The translations under genes and the position numbers were made by a program. Positions 16,505 to 26,404 of a stretch of DNA of 64,000 bases are shown piece after piece (within the stretch, counting starts at the first letter, position 1; each line of letters starts with the position of its first letter). The DNA comes from RPQJ01 sp963726665 (GTDB taxonomy: Bacteria; Pseudomonadota; Gammaproteobacteria; Steroidobacterales; Steroidobacteraceae), in contig CAVSDW010000019.1 of the NCBI GenBank assembly GCA_963726665.1, forward strand, positions 1-64,000. Reading direction: 5' to 3'. The notes beneath the pieces were generated by a model. The model searched no databases and had not been told where the DNA came from. It saw nothing but the letters and a program-made list of their open reading frames with translations.

Positions 16505-16526
16505 GTGTTGTAGTTAACTACAACAC
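16505..16526. promoter_or_regulatory. Perfect 22-bp palindrome, probable GntR/YtrA operator
   Basis: GTGTTGTAGTT followed immediately by its exact reverse complement AACTACAACAC gives an uninterrupted 22-base palindrome. It sits 36 bases upstream of the 51-aa gene and in front of the GntR operon. YtrA-type repressors bind such sites near their own promoters. A weaker, imperfect symmetry centred on AGTACT (about 16266-16292) lies in the gap between the two genes. Confidence 0.6.
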
Positions 16527-16677
16527 CATAGGAATTGCAAGCGGCCCCCCCGTGCCGGGAGACACCTACATGGGCGCGGGCGGTCGCGCGCTAAAATCGC
16601 TGTCCCGCCGAAGGCCGAACCCCACCCAGGGACCCTCGCCCGTCGCGCGGCTCAAGGATCACCAGCGGAGAGTTCTC

Positions 16678-17655
16678 ATGAAGACCCCAGTCAACGTCGC
16701 CATCACGGGTGCGGCGGGCCAGATCGGTTATGCCCTCGCGTTCCGCGTTGCTTCCGGCCAGATGCTCGGTGCGGACCAGCCGGTCAACCTGCACCTGCTC
16801 GAGATCACCCCTGCGCTCGGGGCGCTCCAGGGCGTCGTGATGGAGTTGAACGACTGTGCGTTCCCGACGCTGAACCGCATCGTCGCGACCGACGACGCGA
16901 CCGTCGCGTTCAAGGAGTGCCATGTAGCCCTGCTGGTAGGCGCGCGCCCGCGCGGCCCCGGCATGGAGCGCAAGGACCTGCTGCTCGCCAATGCGCAGAT
17001 CTTCTCCGCGCAGGGCAAGGCGCTCGACGCGGTCGCGGACCGCAACGTTCGCGTGCTGGTGGTCGGCAACCCTGCCAACACCAACTCGCTGATTGCGCAG
17101 CGCAATGCACCGGGCCTGAACCCCCGCAACTTCACCGCGATGGTGCGCCTCGACCACAACCGCGCGCTGTCGCAGCTCGCGGAGAAGACCGGCAAGCACA
17201 CCACCGAACTGCGCAAGATCATCATCTGGGGCAACCACTCCGCCACGCAGTATCCCGACCTGCATCACGCGACCGTCGCCGGCAAGCCCGCGCTCTCGCT
17301 GGTGGACGCCGCCTGGTACAAGGAGCAGTTCATTCCCACCGTGCAGCAGCGCGGCGCGGCGATCATCAAGGCGCGCGGCGCGTCCTCGGCTGCATCGGCT
17401 GCGTCGGCCGCGATCGACCACATCCACACGTGGGTGAAAGGCACGGCGGAAGGAGACTGGGTCAGCATGGGCGTGCCGTCCGACGGCAGCTACGGCATAC
17501 CCGCCGGAGTCATCTACGGCTACCCGGTCACCTGCGCAAACGGCGACTACCAGGTCGTACAGGGGCTCGCGGTGAACGAATTCAGCCGCGGCAAGATGGA
17601 CGCCACGTACAAGGAACTCCTCGAGGAGCGCGACGGCGTCAAGGACCTGATCTGA
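16678..17655 (+). CDS. mdh: Malate dehydrogenase (NAD-dependent)
   Basis: This 325-aa enzyme interconverts malate and oxaloacetate in the citric acid cycle. The NAD-binding motif GAAGQIGYALAFRVASG is at residues 10-26. The mobile-loop arginines are in LLVGARPRGPGMERKDLL, the catalytic aspartate/arginine region is in RLDHNRALSQLA, and the catalytic histidine is in IIIWGNHSATQYPDL (about 183-197). It belongs to the longer cytoplasmic-type MDH found in many proteobacteria. ATG 16678 follows AGCGGAGAG. The frame is open upstream to 16441 but through the regulatory region, so an earlier start is unlikely. A short Ala/Ser repeat (SSAASAASAA) occurs at about 239-248. Confidence 0.95.
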   Translation: MKTPVNVAITGAAGQIGYALAFRVASGQMLGADQPVNLHLLEITPALGALQGVVMELNDCAFPTLNRIVATDDATVAFKECHVALLVGARPRGPGMERKDLLLANAQIFSAQGKALDAVADRNVRVLVVGNPANTNSLIAQRNAPGLNPRNFTAMVRLDHNRALSQLAEKTGKHTTELRKIIIWGNHSATQYPDLHHATVAGKPALSLVDAAWYKEQFIPTVQQRGAAIIKARGASSAASAASAAIDHIHTWVKGTAEGDWVSMGVPSDGSYGIPAGVIYGYPVTCANGDYQVVQGLAVNEFSRGKMDATYKELLEERDGVKDLI

Positions 17656-17717
17656 CCTGATCCGGCCCAACCGGCGGGCGGCTGCGGAGCCGCGCCGCCC
17701 GGTCACACGACACGATC

Positions 17718-19703
17718 ATGTCCGCCGAAAACAAGCGCCGCCTTCGCGACGTCGTGTTCGGGCCGCCACGCGACCCGCTGTCGCCGGAGACGCGCAAGCA
17801 CATCGCGCTCGCGGCGTTTCTCGCCTGGATCGGCATCGGGGCGGACGGCCTGTCCTCGTCCGCGTACGGCCCGGCCGAGGCCTTCATGGCGCTCGGCCGC
17901 TACAGCGACCTCGCGGTCTACCTGGCCATCGCCACCGCGTTCACCGTGTTCCTGATCTCGCTCGCCTACAACCAGGTGATCGAGCTCTTTCCCAACGGCG
18001 GGGGCGGCTACAAGGTCGCATCCCGGCTGCTCGGCCCGTACTCGGGCCTGGTGGCGGGGTCGGCGCTCATCGTGGACTACGTGCTCACCATCGCGATCTC
18101 GGTCGCGAGCGGCGTGGACGCACTCGCGAGCCTGCTGCCCCCGGTCCACCAGGCGGTCAAGCTGGAGGTCGAAGTCGCGGTCCTGGTGCTGCTCATCTAC
18201 CTGAACCTGCGCGGCACACGCGAGTCGATCAAGATCCTCGCGCCGATCTTCCTCGGCTTCGTGATCACGCATTTTGCGCTCATCACCTACGGAATCACGA
18301 GCCACAGCTACGAGCTGGATACCGAGGTCTCCCAGTCGTTCCGCGAGTTCGGCGAGTTCGGCGGGCAGGTCGGCTGGTTCTTCGTGATCGCGGTGATGCT
18401 GAAGGCCTACTCGCTGGGCGGCGGAACCTACACCGGCATCGAGGCGGTCTCGAACAACGTCAACATGCTGAAGGAACCGAGGGTCCGCACCGGCAAGTGG
18501 ACGATGTTCATGATGGCGCTCTCGCTGTCGATCACCGCCGGCGGCATCATCCTGCTCTACCTGCTGTGGGACATCCCTCCGGTCCAGACCCACGAGACGC
18601 TGAACGCGATCGTGTTCCGCGAGATCATCTCGAGCATCGGGCTTACGGCAAGCACCTCGCACCTGCTGCTCATCGTGACACTGGCCTTCGAGGGCGCGCT
18701 GCTGTTCGTCGCCGCCAACACGGGCTTCCTCGGCGGGCCGGCAGTGCTCGCGAACATGGCGGTGGACCGCTGGGCGCCGAACCAGTTCAGCGCGCTCTCC
18801 TCCCGGCTCGTGACCCGCAACGGCGTGCTGCTCATGGGCCTCGCGGCGCTCGCCATCCTGCTGTGGACGCGCGGCTACGTCGGGCTGCTGGTCGTGCTCT
18901 ACACCGTGAACGTGTTCATCACCTTCACGCTGTCGCTTGCCGGGCTCACGCTCTACTGGTGGCGACAGCGGCGCGACGTCGCAGCGGCCAGCCGGCGGCT
19001 CGTGCTGTCCGGGTTCGCGCTGCTGGTCACGTCGGCGATCCTGGTGATCATCGTGATCGAGCGCTTCATGCAGGGCGGCATCGTCACGCTCGGCATCACC
19101 TCCTGCGTCATCGTCACGGGCCTCCTCATCCGGCGCCACTATTCCCACGTGCGCACGCTCACCGAGGCCATCGGCCGCGGGCAGCGCTGGCAGTTCCGGC
19201 CGCTCGACGGCGAGCCCCCACCGCTCGACCCGGCGGCGCCGACCGCCGTGTTCCTGGTGAGCGCCAACCGCGGCCTCGGCCTCCACACCGTAGAGCGTGT
19301 CGAGAAGCTGCTGCCGGGCCACTTCCGAAACCACGTGTTCGTGAGCGTGGGCACGGTGGACACGGAGTCCTACGGCAGCGAGCAGACGCTGCGTACCCTG
19401 CAGTACGAGACGCGCGCCACGCTCGACGCGCTGGTGAATCACTCGCAGCACCAGGGCAAGGGATCGCGCTGGTACGACGGCTACGCGAGCGACCGGCGTG
19501 CCGAACTCGAGCGGCTCGCGATCGAGGTCCGCGAGCAGTACCCGAACTGCGTGTTCTTCTCGAGCCGCGTGGTGCTCGCGCAGGAGCACTGGTGGAACAG
19601 CTGGCTGCACAGCCACACGCCGCTCGCGATGCAGCGCATGCTGAACGAGCGCGGCATCGAGCTCGTGATCCTGCCGGTGATGGTCGGCAAGCAGCCCGCG
19701 TAG
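17718..19703 (+). CDS. APC-superfamily amino-acid/cation permease
   Basis: The 661-aa protein begins with a short cytoplasmic segment (VVFGPPRDPLSPETRKHIAL). About twelve membrane helices follow (residues 30-460), with the APC-like stretch GADGLSSSAYGPAEAFMALG and the glycine-rich FPNGGGGYKVASRLLG. A cytoplasmic domain of about 190 residues closes the protein. The best description is an APC-family permease for amino acids or K+; the substrate is not visible. It starts 62 bases after mdh on the same strand. Confidence 0.82.
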   Translation: MSAENKRRLRDVVFGPPRDPLSPETRKHIALAAFLAWIGIGADGLSSSAYGPAEAFMALGRYSDLAVYLAIATAFTVFLISLAYNQVIELFPNGGGGYKVASRLLGPYSGLVAGSALIVDYVLTIAISVASGVDALASLLPPVHQAVKLEVEVAVLVLLIYLNLRGTRESIKILAPIFLGFVITHFALITYGITSHSYELDTEVSQSFREFGEFGGQVGWFFVIAVMLKAYSLGGGTYTGIEAVSNNVNMLKEPRVRTGKWTMFMMALSLSITAGGIILLYLLWDIPPVQTHETLNAIVFREIISSIGLTASTSHLLLIVTLAFEGALLFVAANTGFLGGPAVLANMAVDRWAPNQFSALSSRLVTRNGVLLMGLAALAILLWTRGYVGLLVVLYTVNVFITFTLSLAGLTLYWWRQRRDVAAASRRLVLSGFALLVTSAILVIIVIERFMQGGIVTLGITSCVIVTGLLIRRHYSHVRTLTEAIGRGQRWQFRPLDGEPPPLDPAAPTAVFLVSANRGLGLHTVERVEKLLPGHFRNHVFVSVGTVDTESYGSEQTLRTLQYETRATLDALVNHSQHQGKGSRWYDGYASDRRAELERLAIEVREQYPNCVFFSSRVVLAQEHWWNSWLHSHTPLAMQRMLNERGIELVILPVMVGKQPA

Positions 19704-19754
19704 CCCTGGCACCGCCGGCGCTGAGCACGCGCGCCTTTTGGTACCCTAGCACCC

Positions 19755-21251
19755 GTGAGCGAAATCCTGCCGACCGCGGGCGACATCATCTACGAGGTGG
19801 ACCTCGAGGCCGAAGCGGCCATCGAGGGCCCATTCGACACCTGGCTGCGCGACCACATCGCGGACGTCCTGCAGTTTCCGGGCTTTCTTTCCGCGGAAGT
19901 CCTCGCCGACGCCGCGCCGCTCGACGGCCGGATCCGCCGCACCGTCCAGTACCGGCTGCGCGACCGCGCGGCGCTCGACGAATACCTCGACAGGTACGCC
20001 CCGCGCATGCGGACGGAGGGCATGGCGCTTTTCGGCGAGCGGTTCAGCACCGAGCCGCGGGTACTCACGCACCGCGAGGAATTCATTCGCGGGGCGGTCT
20101 CGACGGAGAACTGCCTCAATTGCGGCGAAGTGCTCACGGGCCAGCACTGCGCGCACTGCGGCCAGCGCGCGAAGGTCCGCGTGCTGTCGCTCTGGGGCAT
20201 GACGAAGGACCTGCTCGGCGACTTCATCGACTGGGATGCGCGCATCTGGCGCACGCTGCGGCCGCTCGCCTTCAGCCCCGGGAAACTGACGCAGGACTAT
20301 CTCCGCGGACGCCGCGCGAGCTACACGCCGCCGTTCCGGATGTACGTCATCCTGAGCGTCGCTTCTTCCTGGTCGCCTCGCTCGGGTCGGACCCGGGCTC
20401 GGACCTGCACTTCAAGATCGACGACAAGGGCGCGGCCAACCTGACAGCTCTCCGCCGACGAACCGGCGCCTGCGAGCGCGCCGACGGCGCCCGGGGAAAC
20501 GGCGCCGCCGGCCGCGAAATCACGCCAGTCGGGCGGCGCGCCGCCCGCCCCGGCGGCACCCGTCCCGGTCGCGCCCAGGCTCGATGCGGAGACGAGCCGG
20601 CTCGTCGAATCGATCCTCAAGCGCATGCCGGAGAAGGACCGCGCGCAGGCCAGGATCGAATTGTCGAAGAAACTCGCGACCGTACCCGAGGCCGATCTCG
20701 GGACCGTCAAGAAGCTGATGAACGACCCCTGCAACAACCAGGACCTCAAGATAGACATCGGTGGCTTCGGAAAGGACTACGAGCCGCGCCTGCGCCAGGC
20801 CTGCAGCAAGATCTGGAGCGACACCCCGACATTCGGCCGGGCGCTCTTCCAGAACATCCCGAAGATGATGTTCATCTTCCTGCCGCTCATCGCGGTCGTG
20901 ATGTACGTGCTGTACATCGGTTCCGGGCGGTACTACGTCGAGCACCTGCTGTTCGTCGTTCACTACCACGCGTTCTTCTTCCTCGGCGGCCTCGCATTCC
21001 TGCTCGTGGAGCGACTCGCGTGGCTTGGCCCGGGAACCCGGTTCGCGGCTGGAGCGAATACCGCGGCCAACCTGCTCATGGCGGCCTTTCTCTGCTACGC
21101 CCCGATCTACCTCTACGTGGCGATGCGGCGTGTCTACGGCCAGGGCCGCTTCGTGACGTTCGCGAAGTACTCGGCGCTCGGCATCGCCTATCTCTTCTGC
21201 ATGACGATCACGGCGGTGGGGCTGCTCTTCTACACCGCGCTCACGCTCTGA
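19755..21251 (+). CDS. DUF4286 - zinc ribbon - DUF3667 membrane protein (two compensating frame breaks)
   Basis: Starting at GTG 19755, residues about 10-108 match a DUF4286-like ferredoxin-fold domain (IIYEVDLEAEAAIEGPFDTW). Next comes a four-cysteine ribbon (CLNCGEVLTGQHCAHCGQ) and then a DUF3667-type region with about five helices. The frame changes near 20362, where GTCGCTTC probably stands for GTCGTCTTC, and continues as FFLVASLGSDPGSDLHFKID. It returns to the first frame near 20445 (LSADEPAPASAPTAPGET). The two shifts cancel, leaving about 498 aa. A Pro/Ala-rich linker separates the halves. Function is unknown; the ribbon suggests metal binding on the cytoplasmic side. Confidence 0.7.
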
Positions 21252-21269
21252 GCGGCGGCAACGACGCCC

Positions 21270-22496
21270 ATGACCACCGGGCGCTGGATCCTGCACGTGG
21301 ACATGGACGCGTTCTATGCGTCGGTCGAGCAGCGCGACGACCCGGCGCTGCGCGGCAAGCCGGTGATCGTCGGCGGGACCGGCGGACGCGGCGTCGTGGC
21401 GGCCGCGAGCTACGAGGTGCGCAAGTTCGGCGTGCACTCGGCGATGCCGGTGCGCGAGGCGCTTCGTCGCTGCCCGCAGGCGATCTGCGTGCCGCCACGC
21501 ATCTCGCACTACGCCGATGAATCGCGCAGCATCTTCGCCGTCTTCCACGAATTCACGCCGCTGGTGCAGGGCCTGTCGCTCGACGAGGCCTTCCTCGACG
21601 TGACCGGCAGCATCGCCGCCTTCGGGCCAGCCGAGCACATCGCGCGGGAGATCAAGCGTCGGATCCGCGATCGCACGGAACTCACGGCGTCCGTCGGCGT
21701 CGCGCCGAACAAGCTGGTGGCGAAGATCGCCTCCGATCTCAAGAAACCGGACGGGCTCGTGGTCGTGCTTGCCCACGAGATAGAGTCACTGCTCGACCCA
21801 CTGCCGATCCGCCGGCTGTTCGGACTCGGCGCCAGGACCGCCCCCAGGGTCGAGGCGCTGGGCATCCGCACGCTGGGCGAATTGAGGCGCGCGAGCCCGG
21901 CGCGGCTCAGGCCGGTCTTCGGCCGCTACGCCGAGCGCGTGATCGAGCGAGCCGCGGGCATCGACGATCGGCCGGTGATGCCCGACGTCGAGGAAAAGCA
22001 GATCAGCGCGGAGGAAACCTTCGAAATCGACGTGACGGATCACGCCAAGCTCGCGGCCGAGATCGTGCGACTGGCCGACCGCACCTGCGGACGGCTGCGA
22101 GCGAACGAGCTCGCGGCAGGCTGCGTGACCGTGAAGATACGCCGCGGGGATTTCACGACTTTCACGCGCCAGCGACACTTCGAGCCTCCCACCCAGGAAA
22201 CGCGCGTCATCACTGCGATCGCGCTCGAGCTGCTTCGTGCATGGCTTTTGGAGCAGCCGCGTGCAGCACTCCGTCTGCTCGGCGTCGGCGTGAGCGAGCT
22301 CAAGCCGGCCCTGCAGATGGAACTCTTCACGGCGGCGGAAACGGGCCGCAACCGTCAGCTCGACGCGGCCGTGGACCGGATTCGCGAGAAGTTCGGCAAG
22401 GTCGCGCTCAAGCCCGCGAGCTCGCTCGAACCGAGGGCGCGGGAGGAAGGCCCGGCGCCCCCGCCCGGCGACTCACCCCGCAAACGCGAGAGGTGA
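21270..22496 (+). CDS. dinB: DNA polymerase IV (Y-family, translesion)
   Basis: The 408-aa protein has the Y-family catalytic residues in ILHVDMDAFYASVEQRDDP (first Asp pair) and LSLDEAFLDVT (second Asp-Glu). The palm/fingers motif SVGVAPNKLVAKIASDLKKP is at about 151-170, a helix-hairpin-helix thumb follows, and the little-finger domain has LGVGVSEL. It copies past DNA lesions with low fidelity. The C-terminus is a charged tail without a clear beta-clamp peptide, though LQMELF (about 352-357) is a good clamp-binding candidate of the QLxLF kind. It begins 18 bases after the previous gene. Confidence 0.95.
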   Translation: MTTGRWILHVDMDAFYASVEQRDDPALRGKPVIVGGTGGRGVVAAASYEVRKFGVHSAMPVREALRRCPQAICVPPRISHYADESRSIFAVFHEFTPLVQGLSLDEAFLDVTGSIAAFGPAEHIAREIKRRIRDRTELTASVGVAPNKLVAKIASDLKKPDGLVVVLAHEIESLLDPLPIRRLFGLGARTAPRVEALGIRTLGELRRASPARLRPVFGRYAERVIERAAGIDDRPVMPDVEEKQISAEETFEIDVTDHAKLAAEIVRLADRTCGRLRANELAAGCVTVKIRRGDFTTFTRQRHFEPPTQETRVITAIALELLRAWLLEQPRAALRLLGVGVSELKPALQMELFTAAETGRNRQLDAAVDRIREKFGKVALKPASSLEPRAREEGPAPPPGDSPRKRER

Positions 22497-22517
22497 AGGC
22501 GCATCGGAGTCGCGCGG

Positions 22518-23774
22518 TCAGGGGAGACGATCGAACACCAGCGGCTCGAGCTCCATTGAATTCAGCCGGAGCGCGCGCCCGTCGTCTCCCACCTCGAACT
22601 CGATCGGCGCGAGCCAGCCCGGCGCCAGGAACCGGGTATCCGACTGTGCAATCAGCTCGATCTCCGGGCTGTCGTTCTCGCGTCCATAGAGCCGGCCTCC
22701 CTCGCGACGAATCGTCAGGGTCGCATCGGCCTCCGTCGAGTAATAACGCCCCGCGAGCTGCTCGAGCCGATCGGGCGCGACCGGCACGCCCACCGGCGTC
22801 TCGAGGCGATTGAATTCACCGAGCGGGTGTTCCTGGCCGCACACCGCGCAATGCCGCGGCGTACCGACGTTTCCGATGTAGTGCGCAACCGGCTGCACAC
22901 GGCCGAGCGCCTCGTGGATGGACGCGAGGTCGTCGTCGGTCAGGCCGCTGAATACGATCCAGGGCATGATCGAATTCAAGGACCCGCCCTTGCCCGTGCG
23001 CATGATCATGATGAACGTGTCGGTGGGATAGCCGGTTCCGGACGCGTGCGGCGTGATGTTGCTGCTGAATGCGCTGCGACTGCCGCGCTGGATCAGGTTG
23101 CCTCCGGCGAAGAGGCCGGGATTCCGCGACGAATACCACGAGGTGTGGCAACCCTCGCAGTCGGCGAGCTTGATCAGGTAGCGGCCGCGGGCCATCGAGT
23201 CGCCGGTTGCCGGACCCTCGACAGGCGCGGTGATCGGCTTCGGGTACGCCGCGTTTTCAACCAGTTCGTCGGCAGGCAGGTGCGTCGCCGGCAAGGCATT
23301 GCGCACCGGCGCGAGAGTGCGCAGGTAGACGACGACGGCAGCGATGTCCTCGTCCGACAGGTTCGCGAACGACTGGTACCACATGCCCCAGTACAGGCCG
23401 CGACCGTCGTGGCCGATTCCTTCGCGGATCGCACGCGCCAGCATGTCATCGGTCCAGGTGCCTGCACCCGTCTCGGCGTCCGGCGTGATGTTGGGCGCGA
23501 CGATCCGCCGTTCGCCCTGCTCGCTCAGGACGGCGCCGGCTCCCTTGCGTGCCGGTATCGGCGGCGCGCCCGGCCGGGTCCAGTCGCGCTCGGAATGGCA
23601 GATGAAACACTGCAGCAGGTGCTCGGTGAGGTACCGGCCACGGTCCACGCGGCCAGCACTCGCCTCGAACCTGACCTCGGTCAGCGGTCGCTGCTGCGGT
23701 ACCGGGGGTTCTGCCGCAGGCCTGCCTGCCGTCGGGGCAATCGCGAGCAGCAGCAGGAGCGACCGGAGCGACAT
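22518..23774 (-). CDS. Secreted dihaem c-type cytochrome
   Basis: The 418-aa protein has a signal peptide (MSLRSLLLLLAIAPTAG) and two covalent haem motifs, CFICH (about residue 60) and CEGCH (about 206), each with following methionines that could be distal ligands. A later CAVCGQEH (about 310) has the cysteine pair but no histidine in the fifth position. The last 80 residues (LAGRYYSTEADATLTIRREG) look like a small DUF3471-type beta domain often found at protein ends. The order resembles cytochromes paired with dehydrogenases, but no dehydrogenase is nearby. ATG 23774 has GGAGGGAGA upstream. Confidence 0.82.
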   Translation of the reverse strand: MSLRSLLLLLAIAPTAGRPAAEPPVPQQRPLTEVRFEASAGRVDRGRYLTEHLLQCFICHSERDWTRPGAPPIPARKGAGAVLSEQGERRIVAPNITPDAETGAGTWTDDMLARAIREGIGHDGRGLYWGMWYQSFANLSDEDIAAVVVYLRTLAPVRNALPATHLPADELVENAAYPKPITAPVEGPATGDSMARGRYLIKLADCEGCHTSWYSSRNPGLFAGGNLIQRGSRSAFSSNITPHASGTGYPTDTFIMIMRTGKGGSLNSIMPWIVFSGLTDDDLASIHEALGRVQPVAHYIGNVGTPRHCAVCGQEHPLGEFNRLETPVGVPVAPDRLEQLAGRYYSTEADATLTIRREGGRLYGRENDSPEIELIAQSDTRFLAPGWLAPIEFEVGDDGRALRLNSMELEPLVFDRLP

Positions 23775-23933
23775 GGCCTGAATCTCCCTCCAACCTAGGA
23801 GAGCACGGTAACAGCTGGCATCGTGGCCCGCCGCCCGGTTCGCGCGCTGCCAACGCGCCCGGCTAGCCACGACCCTTCCGGGCAGGCATCATTGGCGACC
23901 CGACCCACGGCCGGTTGCCCAAGCTAACCCCGC

Positions 23934-25585
23934 ATGTACACGAGCTTTTTCGGACTCCAGGAAAAGCCGTTCGCGATCACTCCGGACCCGCGGTACCTGT
24001 ACCTGAGCGGGCGGCACGCGGAGGCGCTCGCGCACCTGCTTTACGGCATCAACGAGTCCGGCGGGTTCATCCAGCTCACCGGTGAAGTCGGCACGGGCAA
24101 GACCACCGTGATCCGCAGCCTGCTCGAGCAGCTGCCCGGTCACGCGGACGTGGCACTGATCCTCAATCCCCGCGTCACGCCGGCCGAGTTCCTGCTCACG
24201 ATCTGCGAGGAACTGCACATCCCGGTGCCGGAGTCGGGCCGCGGCAGCACCAAGACGCTCATGGACCTGCTCGGACGGCACCTGCTCGACACTCACGCGC
24301 GCGGCCGACGCGTCGTGCTGATCGTGGACGAGGCGCAGAACCTCAGCACCGAGACCCTCGAGCAGGTGCGGCTGCTCACCAATCTCGAGACGGCGACCAC
24401 CAAGCTCCTGCAGATCATCCTGATCGGCCAGCCCGAGCTGCGCGAGCTGCTCGACCGTCGCGGAACTGCGTCAGCTCGCCCAGCGCATTACCGGCCGATA
24501 CCACCTCGACCCGCTGTCCCCGGACGAATCCACCGGCTACGTGCGCCACCGCATGCGCGTCGCCGGTGCGACGGCCGAAGTCTTCACGCCTTCGGCGCTG
24601 CGCGAGATCCAGAGGCTGAGCCACGGCGTGCCGCGCGTCATCAACGTCGTGTGCGATCGTGCGCTGCTCGGCGGGTTCACGCGCGAGGAGCACCGTGTCG
24701 GGGCCGCGCTGATTCGCCAGGCCGCCTCCGAGGTCTACGGCCGCCCGATACCCGCGCCCTGGCTCAAGTGGGCCACGGCGGGAGCAGCCATCGTTGCCGT
24801 CGCCCTGGTCGCGGTGGGCCTGGTAAGCCTGTGGTCCGCGAAACGCGACACGCCCTCGCAGGCCGCGACGGTTCCGGCCGCATCGTCGCCGACGACCACC
24901 GCCCCGTCAGCGCCTGCAGTCCAGGGCACCGCAACGATTGCTGCCGCAACGCCTGCGCGAGCTCGAGGTCCTGCTCACCAGCCATGCAGGCGACACCACG
25001 ACCGAGGCCGCATTCGCCCAGCTCTTCAAGGTCTGGGGCGCAAGCTACGACCCGTCGAAAGGCCGGGGCTGCGAGCAGGCGGCCGGGCAGGGCCTGGAGT
25101 GCCTGTTCCAGAAGGGCTCGTGGGCGCAGCTGCGCACGCTGAACAGGCCCGCGATCCTGACGCTCACCGACGACACGGGCCGCGCCCACCAGGTGGTGTT
25201 GAAGGGCCTGACCGACGAGACGGCGACCTTCGAGATCGGTGGGGAGGCGCGCGCCGTTCCCATTGCCGAGGCCTCGCGCTACTGGTTCGGAGACTTCCTG
25301 ATGCTCTGGCGTCCGCCGATGGCCGTCGCAAAGGCGCTCGGCCCCGGCATGCGCGGCGAAGACGTGAAGTGGCTGCGCGAAAGCCTGCGCGCGGCGCAGG
25401 GCCTGCCGGCCGTGCCGGGTGGCGACGCCTACGACGCGGAACTCACCCGGCTGGTGCAGGACTTCCAGCGCCAGCATCGCCTGACCGTGGACGGCCTCGC
25501 CGGCGTGCAGACACAGATCGTGCTCGACACGGTCACACGCGCGACCGGTTCGCCCACGATCGTGGCGCAGGCCGCGGGGAGCTGA
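23934..25585 (+). CDS. gspA: GspA/ExeA-type AAA ATPase with peptidoglycan-binding domain (two frame breaks)
   Basis: The start MYTSFFGLQEKPFAITPDPR, Walker A TGEVGTGKTTVIRSLL and Walker B VVLIVDEAQNLS identify the ExeA/GspA ATPase. One membrane helix (AAIVAVALVAVGLVSLW) follows. The periplasmic half has a C39-like region (CEQAAGQGLECLFQKGSW) and a peptidoglycan-binding domain (VQDFQRQHRLTVDGLAGVQT). In Aeromonas, ExeA with ExeB inserts the secretin of type II secretion through the cell wall. The frame shifts near 24460 (LLDR to ELRQLAQRITGRYHL) and near 24940 (to RLRELEVLLTSHAG). Each fits one extra base, giving about 549 aa. Confidence 0.82.
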
Positions 25586-25588
25586 AGC

Positions 25589-26395
25589 GTGTCGTTCATC
25601 CTCGACGCCCTGCGAAAGTCGGAGCACGAACGCCAGCGACAGGCCGGCCCGGCGCTCGCCGAAATTCCGGTTGCCCAGCCGAAGCCGCGCAGCAATGTCT
25701 GGGCTCCGATCGTGATCGCGCTCCTGCTCGTCAATCTCGCCGTGATCGGCGTGCTCATGATTCGCAAGTCGATGCGCGAGCCGGTCCCACCGCCGCCGGC
25801 CACTGCAAGCGTGGACAACACGCCGGCACCGGCACCCGCTTCACCGGCACCCGTTTCACCGGCGCCAGTCGCGACGGTGAGTCCGACTGCCTCGACGCCC
25901 CCGATGATGCGGCCGGCAGAACCCGTGACCGCGGCCAGCAATGGGCCCCAGTACTCCCTGGAAGCGGAAGCGACGGGTGACGCGCCGACGCTCGATCCCC
26001 AGATGGCGGCGCAGGCCGCAGCCGCGCCGTCCGGCCCGCCGGCGGTGACGCGCACGCCCTCGTCGCGTGGATCGGTCGTCTACGAATCGCTGCCGGACTC
26101 GGCAACGGTCGGAGGGCCGCAGTACACGCCACGGCCTAATGGGAACCGGCCCTCCCAGGACGGCGGATCGGGGCTTCCTCCGGCAGACCAGCTGTCTGCG
26201 TCCGGCGCCGTACCGGCACTGAACCTCGACCTGCACGTGTACTCGACCACGCCGGCCGAGCGACTGGTGTTCATCAACTCGCACAAGTATCGCGAGGGCG
26301 ACACGATGCAGGAAGGGCCCGTGGTCAGGCAGATCACGCCGGCGGGCGCAGTCATCGAGTACCAGGGCCGCAGTTACCTGCTGACCCACGACTGA
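25589..26395 (+). CDS. gspB: GspB/ExeB-type general secretion protein B
   Basis: The N-terminus MSFILDALRKSEHERQRQA is the family signature. A membrane helix (IVIALLLVNLAVIGVLM, about residues 38-54), a long Pro/Ala linker with APASPAP/VSPAPV repeats, and a C-terminal GspB domain (LDLHVYSTTPAERLVFINSH) complete the 268-aa protein. It partners GspA to help the type II secretin assemble in the outer membrane. It starts at GTG 25589, three bases after the GspA stop. No other gsp genes lie in the window. Confidence 0.88.
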   Translation: MSFILDALRKSEHERQRQAGPALAEIPVAQPKPRSNVWAPIVIALLLVNLAVIGVLMIRKSMREPVPPPPATASVDNTPAPAPASPAPVSPAPVATVSPTASTPPMMRPAEPVTAASNGPQYSLEAEATGDAPTLDPQMAAQAAAAPSGPPAVTRTPSSRGSVVYESLPDSATVGGPQYTPRPNGNRPSQDGGSGLPPADQLSASGAVPALNLDLHVYSTTPAERLVFINSHKYREGDTMQEGPVVRQITPAGAVIEYQGRSYLLTHD

Positions 26396-26404
26396 GCGAC
26401 GCCA

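Noticed and set aside
17656..17717. GC-rich hairpin after mdh as intrinsic terminator
   Set aside because: The inverted repeat is imperfect and has no following T-run.
18497..21520. A 1007-codon plus-strand open frame
   Set aside because: It is out of frame with the APC permease and dinB. Only a short part near 20360-20445 is used, as the middle of the frame-broken DUF3667 gene.
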